Shown here: positions 6,971 through 11,296 of the stretch, piece by piece
How positions within the stretch are numbered: position 1 is the first letter of the stretch
Layout: every line of letters starts with the position of its first letter
From: Puniceicoccales bacterium
GTDB lineage: Bacteria; Verrucomicrobiota; Verrucomicrobiia; Opitutales; JAIRLG01
Direction of reading: 5' to 3'
NCBI GenBank assembly: GCA_031255915.1
Contig: JAIRRP010000084.1
Location: 1-11,296, forward strand
Length of the DNA: 11,296 nucleotides
Position numbers and translations under genes: made by a program
Notes under the pieces: generated by a model
Seen by the model: only the letters and a program-made list of their open reading frames with translations
The model's database searches: none
What the model was told of the DNA's origin: nothing

Positions 6971-7852
6971 TTAATTTCCATCGAATACGGGAATTCCAAT
7001 TTTATCTAGCGCAAACATATCCGATTCTACTAATTCCCGAATCTTCGCCGCTTCGGTCAAACTCTCAGAGAAACGAACTATATGTAGCTGAAAGAATAAT
7101 TTAATAAAATCTTCTAACTCGACTAACAGTTCTCTATTATAGATACGCGCGATCTGTCCGTGACCTAGGTCATACAATAATTTAAAATCTAAAAATATAT
7201 AAAACAATGCCTCAACAGGTTCCGGGATCCAACCTACGGAAGTTCCCGAAAAGGTAACACCTTTTTTACCGAAAGAATTATTGAGTACCGTATATAAGAG
7301 CGATTTCAATTCCGAGGAAATATGATGAATATCTATAAAGGCAGTTAGGCTTTGGCCGTAAGCCTTATGCAAATTATTTCCAAAGACTGTTGGTACGGCC
7401 TTTCTCGTATCATAGATAACATTCCAGACTTTTGCCTTTAGATTTTTTACAAATAGTATCAAGGGGCTATTTTCATCTTTTTGCTTTAGAAAAGCAAAAA
7501 AATCTTTTCCATATTTGACACAATTTTTAAAGAAATCCTCAGGAGTGTTTTCGCTTTCTAAAGTTTCTTTTAAAAACACAGCATTAAGGCCATCGAGATC
7601 GGCTGTTGCTAAATTTCCAAATAAATCTGGTATACCTTCCCAAAAAGACTGAGTTTCATAAAATCCAACCTTGCTGTTTGCCTGTCCCGGTAAAGTACCC
7701 ACATACTCCTCCAATTTGGAGGAAATATTTGGCAAAACAGAAACAATATCCAAAGCCACCACCATCTCAGATCTCGATAAAGGATCCGCACAGACAATAG
7801 AACCCAGCGCAGATGCGCATAATGCAATATTAATACTTTTTCTACCTATCAT
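6971..7852 (-). CDS. Secreted protein of unknown function
   Basis: I do not recognise this 293-residue protein. Seen: a typical signal peptide, with positively charged MIGRKSIN, a hydrophobic core IALCASALGSIV, and a likely signal peptidase I cut after Ala22 (VCA-DP). The cysteine at 21 lacks a proper lipobox, so a lipoprotein is less likely. The mature part is mixed and soluble-looking, rich in Phe, Leu and Lys, with predicted helices (for example KSLLYTVLNN and the acidic-amphipathic ELLVELEDFIKLFFQL) and no repeats or membrane segment. The start at 7852 is chosen because AGGAAG lies about 5 bases upstream; an ATG at 7891 would put 13 residues before the signal peptide. It stands alone between a convergent oxidoreductase and a divergent tRNA-Ser, and has its own terminator. 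Its codons look more A+T-rich than its neighbours. It could be a lineage-specific periplasmic or host-directed protein; that is speculation. Confidence 0.72.
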   Translation of the reverse strand: MIGRKSINIALCASALGSIVCADPLSRSEMVVALDIVSVLPNISSKLEEYVGTLPGQANSKVGFYETQSFWEGIPDLFGNLATADLDGLNAVFLKETLESENTPEDFFKNCVKYGKDFFAFLKQKDENSPLILFVKNLKAKVWNVIYDTRKAVPTVFGNNLHKAYGQSLTAFIDIHHISSELKSLLYTVLNNSFGKKGVTFSGTSVGWIPEPVEALFYIFLDFKLLYDLGHGQIARIYNRELLVELEDFIKLFFQLHIVRFSESLTEAAKIRELVESDMFALDKIGIPVFDGN

Positions 7853-8016
7853 ATCTCTTCCTATCTTAATTACATTTACAACCCAAAACAAGGGCCTTTT
7901 TCAGAAAAAGGAAATATTCCCTCTATGTCAAGTGTGACCTGCGTAAAGTGATAAAATCATTTTCCGCTATTACTTTCTTGCCAAAAGCAATTTCGTTTTG
8001 CGAATATCTTTTTCCT

Positions 8017-8106
8017 GGAGAGATGACAGAGTGGCCGAATGTGTCCGACTCGAAATCGGATGTACCAGCGATGGTACCGAGGGTTCAAATCCCTCTCTCT
8101 CCGCCA
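8017..8106 (+). tRNA. tRNA-Ser(CGA), reads UCG
   Basis: A complete 90-base cloverleaf with encoded CCA. The acceptor stem GGAGAGA pairs with TCTCTCC. The anticodon stem TCCGA/TCGGA encloses the loop CTCGAAA, giving anticodon CGA. A long class II variable arm follows (GTACC...GGTAC), typical of serine tRNAs. The T arm GAGGG-TTCAAAT-CCCTC is perfect. The discriminator G fits tRNA-Ser. TATCTT at 8005-8010 could be the -10 box but no well-spaced -35 is seen. Confidence 0.96.
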
Positions 8107-8225
8107 AGATTTTATTTCGGGAGGGTACTGCCGATGTGTGAGAGCCGCAATACAATGGGACGGAGCCGAGAGCTGATTTTCAAGAGCGCACCCTGCCGGT
8201 GCCACAGGTATAGGTAGTTTCATTC

Positions 8226-8333
8226 GGTTCGCCGCCTTTGCGGTAAGGAAAAATGCAAAGCGGGAGCTTTCATTTTTCCTTACCGCGGCCCGCGCAGCGG
8301 GCCAGAGCCCGAAGGGCTCAAAGGCGGCGAACC
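8226..8333 (+). repeat. Cloverleaf palindromic element, copy 3 (best-formed copy)
   Basis: A 108-bp copy with every stem near perfect. The outer stem is 15 bp (8226-8240 with 8319-8333). Hairpin A pairs GCGGTAAGGAAAAATG and AAAGC with GCTTT and CATTTTTCCTTACCGC, with one bulged C and a GGGA loop. Hairpin B is GGCCCGC-GCA-GCGGGCC (8287-8303). Hairpin C is GAGCCC-GAA-GGGCTC (8305-8319). The frame equivalent to the one used in copy 1 is open throughout. It differs from copy 1 mainly in having full pairing in hairpin A, and its 3' tail lacks the GGAGACG seen in others. Confidence 0.93.
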
Positions 8334-8390
8334 TGTCGGCTGGACCTCGTTCCCTAAATTGCGATTTTCCACAGGCCCATCGTAATCCCC

Positions 8391-8470
8391 TTGGCTGTCT
8401 TTGGATCCCTTTGGGATCGCCCGCTACGCGTGCCACAAGGGAGGGAAAGGGAATACTTTCCCTTTGCCAG
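8391..8470 (-). repeat. Degenerate cloverleaf palindromic element, copy 7
   Basis: A decayed reverse-orientation relative. On the + strand the order is TGTCTTTGG, hairpin C-like GATCCC-TTT-GGGATC (8404-8418), hairpin B-like GCCCGC-TAC-GCGTGC with one mismatch, and a hairpin A-like AAAGGGAA-TACT-TTCCCTTT (8446-8465). The order and sizes match the clear copies, and the TACGCG in B is identical to copy 2, but the outer stem is mostly lost (only TGGC with GCCA remains). Confidence 0.55.
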
Positions 8471-8563
8471 AACAGATGCCCGTACAAACATCGAGTTTTC
8501 CGCTATACACTCGATTTAAAATTCTTCCGAGGAGGAATGGTACTCGAAGCCAACGCCATTTTC

Positions 8564-8667
8564 GGTACTGTCTTTGCAATAGAGAAAATGAGGAATCTCA
8601 TTTTTTCTATTGTGGCCCGTAAAACGGGCGCTCCCGAAAGCAGAGCTGGCCAAAGACAATGACTACC
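8564..8667 (+). repeat. Diverged cloverleaf palindromic element, copy 6
   Basis: A 104-bp relative with the same layout but largely different bases. The outer stem is GGTA...TGTCTTTG (8564-8576) with CAAAGACA...TACC (8651-8667). Hairpin A is a 16-bp stem CAATAGAGAAAATGAG/CTCATTTTTTCTATTG with a GAAT loop and one G-T wobble, unrelated in sequence to copy 3 apart from AAAATG. Hairpin B is GCCCG-TAAAA-CGGGC. Hairpin C has decayed to GCTC...GAGC. The conserved AAAGAC/CTTTG boundary and the hairpin order support membership of the family. Confidence 0.65.
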
Positions 8668-8775
8668 CTATGGATTTTTAGGGAAATATTCCACCTAAGA
8701 CAGGTGCATTGAGATGTCTTTAAGCCGTCAAGGTATCACACATACTAACTCCTGAGAGATGACTTCTGGGTTTCC

Positions 8776-8850
<75 letters not shown>

Positions 8851-8864
8851 TTTAAACAGCTTTG

Positions 8865-8894
8865 ATTCTAGTAATGGAAAGCTCTGCTTGTCAA
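8865..8894 (-). promoter_or_regulatory. Sigma70-type promoter of the CAU tRNA
   Basis: On the minus strand a perfect -35 TTGACA (8889-8894) is separated by 18 bases from the -10 TAGAAT (8865-8870). Transcription would begin near 8857-8859, only a few bases before the mature tRNA 5' end at 8850, a common layout for stable RNA genes. Confidence 0.8.
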
Positions 8895-8938
8895 CTGTTT
8901 TGGCCCAAAATGGATATTCTTCAGGCAGATCGAAAATC

Positions 8939-9043
8939 GTTTACCGCCTTTGCGGTAGGGAAAATGTAAAGCGAGAGCTTTCATTTTCCTTTACCGCAGC
9001 CCGCGCAGCGGGCCAGAGCCCAAAGGGCTCAAAGGCGGTAAAC
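8939..9043 (+). repeat. Cloverleaf palindromic element, copy 4
   Basis: A 105-bp copy. The outer stem is GTTTACCGCCTTTG paired with CAAAGGCGGTAAAC; relative to copy 3 the base at the C/A position and its partner have both changed, so pairing is kept. Hairpin A pairs GCGGTAGGGAAAATG and AAAGC with GCTTT and CATTTTCCTTTACCGC (8952-8997) around a GAGA loop. Hairpin B is GCCCGC-GCA-GCGGGC. Hairpin C is GAGCCC-AAA-GGGCTC. The tail carries GGAGACG at 9057-9063. The frame ending AARAAGQSPKGSKA is open, as in copies 1-3. Confidence 0.92.
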
Positions 9044-9125
9044 CAACTGAATAACCGGAGACGTCGGTCAAAAATAATACCTGAACCTCAATAGCGCTTC
9101 CGAACACCGTCTCCAACAGACCGGC

Positions 9126-9230
9126 GGGTTTGCCGCCTTTGGCTCCCTTCGGGAGCACCCGCAAAGCGGGTCATGCCGAAAAACCATGAAGACCCCCTTC
9201 CTGGTTTTTCGGCACAAAGGCGGCAACCCC
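9126..9230 (-). repeat. Cloverleaf palindromic element, copy 5 (hairpins replaced, structure kept)
   Basis: A 105-bp reverse copy. The outer stem (GCCGCCTTTG with CAAAGGCGGC, extended by TT/AA and GGG/CCC around one mismatch) is the family sequence. Read on the minus strand, hairpin A is TGCCGAAAAACCA ... TGGTTTTTCGGCA with GAAG/CTTC at its tip, unlike the GCGGTAAGG arm of other copies. Hairpin B is ACCCGC-TTT-GCGGGT. Hairpin C is GCTCCC-GAA-GGGAGC, where the other copies have GAGCCC-GAA-GGGCTC: both arms have changed together. The tail to 9108 contains GGAGACGG. Confidence 0.9.
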
Positions 9231-9308
9231 ATACCTCAAGGCAAATCCTTAACTTTAAAGCTTGAGCAGGAGAACAGAGATTCACAGTATTCCTTTCCAT
9301 AGAAGATC

Positions 9309-9746
9309 ATGAGCACTTTTTTCGTTATTATTTTTTCAACCATCCTCATTCTGGTGAGCCTCTTCAGTGTCCTCATCATCCTCATGCAACGGCCTAGCGA
9401 AGACGCCGGTATGGGAGCTACTTTAGGAAGCGGAACGGTCACATCTATTTTTGGCGGTGAGGCCGGCAATGTACTCCACCAATGGACTGTCGTCTCGACG
9501 ATTCTCTTTTTCACCCTCTCCTGTCTTCTTTCCATGCTGTACATAGCCCGCGAAGGGAAAAAAGGAAGCGTCATGGATTTCATCGCTTCGCCGACCATTT
9601 CGTCCGGCCTATCCCAAGAAGAAGCAGCAAGAGAAGAAGTAACGGGAGGAGATGATAATCCCAAAGAGGCTGAAATAGAAATAAAAGAAGAGGAAAAAGC
9701 AGAAATTTTTCTGGAAAATTCCGAAGAGCACAGCGAGGAAATTTAG
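9309..9746 (+). CDS. secG: Preprotein translocase subunit SecG
   Basis: SecG is the small inner-membrane partner of SecYE that assists protein export. The 145-residue product has two membrane helices (about residues 4-26 and 58-79) separated by the family's glycine-rich loop. After helix 1 comes LIILMQRPSEDAGMGATLGS (22-41) and then SIFGGEAGNVLHQWT, matching the SecG pattern of LLQ...GLGA...G followed by LFG...GN-L. The C-terminal 45 residues are a highly acidic, Glu-rich tail (EIEIKEEEKAEIF) with no known function, longer than in E. coli SecG (110 residues). A weak AGAAG ribosome-binding site precedes the ATG. Gene-poor DNA with two palindromic elements lies upstream; the next gene begins 14 bp after the stop, so an operon is likely. 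Confidence 0.9.
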   Translation: MSTFFVIIFSTILILVSLFSVLIILMQRPSEDAGMGATLGSGTVTSIFGGEAGNVLHQWTVVSTILFFTLSCLLSMLYIAREGKKGSVMDFIASPTISSGLSQEEAAREEVTGGDDNPKEAEIEIKEEEKAEIFLENSEEHSEEI

Positions 9747-9760
9747 ACCATCTCTCCCCC

Positions 9761-10543
9761 ATGTACCGCTACCTCTTCTGCTTCTTTTTCCTCTGCATTA
9801 GTTCCTGCCCTGAGCTGTGGGCTGTACGTCATGCACGGCTATTGCCTCCGTCGGAGGCAATAGAAACTTGGAGGAATTTCTTCAGGCAAAAACTTGAATT
9901 CATGTGTGTAGGTATTAGCTGGAAGGACTCAATTTCCAATGCTAATAATTCAGCTCAAGGAGCTTGCCAGCTCCACCTACGCCCAACAGAGGATGGCATC
10001 GAAGGCCAGTGGAGTTTTAATGGAAAATGCAGATTTTTTTATAAAATATCTTCCCTGAATGGGATGTGGCAAGAATATACCGTCGACGGTTCCTCGGTCA
10101 TCAGAGAAAATCCATCACAACTTCTTTTGGAATGCGGGAATTTAAGTTTATTCGATCTTTCCATGCCTTTTTTATACTGGGAAACGGTGAACTACTTGGG
10201 CCCTGACCGTGTTCTCGGTCGACCCGTACAGCGATTTTTACTCCAACCCAATGCCTCTCAAAGGCGACAGAACATTGCCGTCTCATCGGTAGAAATCGCT
10301 CTGGATCCCACTTGGAATATTTGGCTAAAAATCATCTATAGAAACGCCGATGGAAAAATTTTACAGTATGCCAATGTATTGCAGTTGCGAAAGATTAGCT
10401 CTTCTGATTTCGAGGAAATCGTGGATTTTATAACATTTCCCGCTCGTACAAAAACCCGATTGGCATTACAATATCGCACCGATGAGGTGACCTCCGACCC
10501 TATTTCTTCCAAGGAAAAAACATCTTTTATTGCGAATAAGTAG
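9761..10543 (+). CDS. Secreted protein, possible LolA-like lipoprotein-sorting family member
   Basis: The 260-residue product begins with a hydrophobic signal peptide (MYRYLFCFFFLCISSCPELWA), probably cut near Ala21; the cysteines at 12 and 16 do not form a clear lipobox. The mature part alternates beta-strand-like segments. The stretch LGPDRVLGRPVQRFLLQPN (146-164), followed by ALDPTWNIWLKIIYRNADGK (180-199) and YANVLQLRKI, resembles the LolA/RseB half-barrel pattern in which a 'G..V.GR.c..v.L.P' strand is followed by 'D....l..r....d..Gk.l....v'. That similarity is by eye and weak. In PVC bacteria such proteins are often labelled outer membrane lipoprotein-sorting proteins. It lies 14 bp after secG and 13 bp before the ppx-like gene, with no ribosome-binding site of its own, so it is probably read from the same transcript. 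A role in envelope traffic would fit the secG neighbour but is inference. Confidence 0.62.
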   Translation: MYRYLFCFFFLCISSCPELWAVRHARLLPPSEAIETWRNFFRQKLEFMCVGISWKDSISNANNSAQGACQLHLRPTEDGIEGQWSFNGKCRFFYKISSLNGMWQEYTVDGSSVIRENPSQLLLECGNLSLFDLSMPFLYWETVNYLGPDRVLGRPVQRFLLQPNASQRRQNIAVSSVEIALDPTWNIWLKIIYRNADGKILQYANVLQLRKISSSDFEEIVDFITFPARTKTRLALQYRTDEVTSDPISSKEKTSFIANK

Positions 10544-10556
10544 CGCTCCTGTTTTT

Positions 10557-11296
10557 ATGGATAACATAGCGGTCATCGACATCGGAAGTGGCTCCACCAA
10601 GATGTCATTATTTGAGCGAACAGGCAATCAGGTTCATCTGTTGAAGACGTGGTTTCGAGATTTGCGTCTCAAAAATATTGGAGAAGCGGAAATTTCATCC
10701 CAAACCATCCAGGCATTGCAAGATATTCTTCGGGAATATGTTCAAGTGGCCGATGATCTTAATATTCAAGCGCTGTTTATCGTCGGAACTGAGGCCCTGC
10801 GAGCCTCAAAACGCCGTGATGAAATTTGTCAAAAAATTCAAGCTAGTATTGGGAAAAATATTCACGTCCTTTCCGGAACCCAAGAAGCGGCCTATCTTTT
10901 GGAAGCCGTTCGCCATGAAGCGCATCAACACCACACGACAAGTTTTTTGGCGATGGACATTGGCGCCGGTAGCCTCGAACTCAATCTGGAAGAAGGTGAA
11001 AAATTCAAAACTTCGGCCAGTTTTCCACTGGGTATCATAGCGATGGCTTCACGACTTCACCTCGATGAGAACCTCAGAATTTCATCCCAAAATGTTGAAC
11101 AAATTTACAGCGAAATACAAAAATTTCTTTCGAATCCACCTTTCCCACAGCCCTCTCGCGAGGCAATTCTCATAGGAACCGGTGGCAATTTCTGGGCCAT
11201 TCGGCAATTGCTTTCATTAGCTCCTTTCCAGGCGCTGCATCTTCCGGCACTTAAGGCATTGGCACAAGAACTTTCTGAATTGAGCCATGAGGAGCG
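10557..11296 (+). CDS. Ppx/GppA-family phosphatase (partial, 3' end outside window)
   Basis: Members hydrolyse inorganic polyphosphate or pppGpp using an actin-like ATPase fold. The 246 visible residues start MDNIAVIDIGSGSTKMSLFE, the first phosphate-binding loop. Next come VGTEALRAS (76-84, family GTsAlR-A), LSGTQEAAYLLEAV (105-118, family SGxEEAxL; the second Glu, 110, is kept while the first is Gln), the second phosphate loop AMDIGAGSLELNL (132-144; family DIGGGSTEL, here with Ala and Leu substitutions), SFPLGIIAMA and finally LIGTGGNFWAI (205-215). The frame is open to the window end; a full enzyme would be about 300 residues or more. The ATG at 10557 lies 13 bp after the preceding stop and has no clear ribosome-binding site. 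Exopolyphosphatase and guanosine pentaphosphatase cannot be told apart here. Confidence 0.88.
   Translation, partial: MDNIAVIDIGSGSTKMSLFERTGNQVHLLKTWFRDLRLKNIGEAEISSQTIQALQDILREYVQVADDLNIQALFIVGTEALRASKRRDEICQKIQASIGKNIHVLSGTQEAAYLLEAVRHEAHQHHTTSFLAMDIGAGSLELNLEEGEKFKTSASFPLGIIAMASRLHLDENLRISSQNVEQIYSEIQKFLSNPPFPQPSREAILIGTGGNFWAIRQLLSLAPFQALHLPALKALAQELSELSHEE

Larger units (their letters stand above)
8107..8775. other. Gene-free interval between the two tRNAs, filled with palindromic elements
   Basis: This 669-bp stretch holds no credible gene. It contains copy 3 (8226-8333), a degraded reverse copy (about 8391-8470) and a diverged copy (8564-8667). The first part, 8107-8225, is G+C-rich, contains a small hairpin (GCACC-CTGCC-GGTGC) and matches no RNA gene I know. 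The last part, 8668-8775, has one weak inverted repeat (AAGACA...TGTCTT) and nothing else I can name. Open frames across the region pass through the repeats or the tRNA and are not convincing. Confidence 0.6.
8851..9308. other. Gene-free interval between the CAU tRNA and secG
   Basis: This 458-bp stretch contains the tRNA promoter, element copy 4 (8939-9043, forward) and copy 5 (9126-9230, reverse), which face each other tail to tail with inverted GGAGACG motifs (9057-9063 and 9108-9114). The remaining 78 bases before secG should hold its promoter; TTGAGC at 9262 and TATTCC at 9288 are 20 bases apart, which is too far for a confident call. Confidence 0.6.

Noticed and set aside
7891..7911. 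Small palindrome CCTTTTT-CAG-AAAAAGG upstream of the secreted-protein gene, and a TTGACA at 7926-7931 on the minus strand
   Set aside because: The palindrome is short and A/T-rich, and no -10 box sits at the right distance from TTGACA, so neither a promoter nor an operator can be supported.
8107..8225. A known housekeeping RNA (tmRNA, SRP RNA, RNase P RNA, 6S RNA)
   Set aside because: None of the conserved cores I know for these RNAs is present and the stretch is too short for most of them.
7957..8487. A long open frame on the minus strand (176 codons)
   Set aside because: It runs backwards through tRNA-Ser and through element copies 3 and 7; its length comes from stop-poor structured DNA, and it has no ribosome-binding site or recognisable domain.
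8411..8662. An 83-codon plus-strand frame spanning copies 7 and 6
   Set aside because: Nothing recognisable. An AGGAGG at 8529-8534 precedes only a short stretch that runs into copy 6; structure of the repeats explains the region better.
8888..9094. A 68-codon plus-strand frame through element copy 4
   Set aside because: It is almost entirely element sequence and flanking spacer, with no ribosome-binding site; it shows the element's open frame rather than a gene.

Overview
The window reads as ordinary bacterial chromosome with moderate G+C and dense genes. Several proteins point to the PVC group (Chlamydiota/Verrucomicrobiota-like): the phosphatidylserine decarboxylase has the chlamydial-type GGST processing site, and the endonuclease III ends in a CPARGH...CPIC tail. 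This assignment is an inference from remembered family features, not a search. There is no phage, plasmid, CRISPR or transposase gene. A psd gene and the start of a DJ-1/PfpI gene run leftward from about 1070. Diverging from them, a rightward run carries a large membrane protein built like two complex I/Mrp antiporter modules, an RluD-family pseudouridine synthase (11-bp overlap) and endonuclease III. A 0.47-kb gap then leads to a CrtI/CrtISO-like FAD oxidoreductase, which converges on an orphan secreted protein across a terminator hairpin.

From 8017 to 9308 there are only two tRNA genes (Ser-CGA, and a CAU tRNA on the other strand with a clear promoter) and a crowd of structured repeats. The right end is a compact rightward cluster: secG, a secreted LolA-like candidate, and a Ppx/GppA phosphatase cut by the window edge.

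The most unusual content is a dispersed family of roughly 105-109-bp palindromic elements. Five copies are clear and two are diverged. Each can fold into a cloverleaf: a long outer stem closing three hairpins. Sequence differences between copies mostly fall as paired changes that keep the stems, and one hairpin has been replaced by an unrelated but still self-complementary sequence. One copy sits inside the antiporter-like gene, is exactly 108 bp, and adds about 37 codons (about 46 with its tail) without breaking the frame. The same frame is open through the other intergenic copies checked. This resembles in logic the Rickettsia palindromic elements that insert in frame into genes, but I do not recognise this sequence family.

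The genes are mostly housekeeping: phospholipid synthesis (psd), rRNA modification (RluD-like), base-excision repair (nth), protein export (secG) and polyphosphate/ppGpp metabolism (ppx-like). The uncertain parts are the antiporter-like protein, which lacks the usual pumping lysines, and the two secreted proteins.
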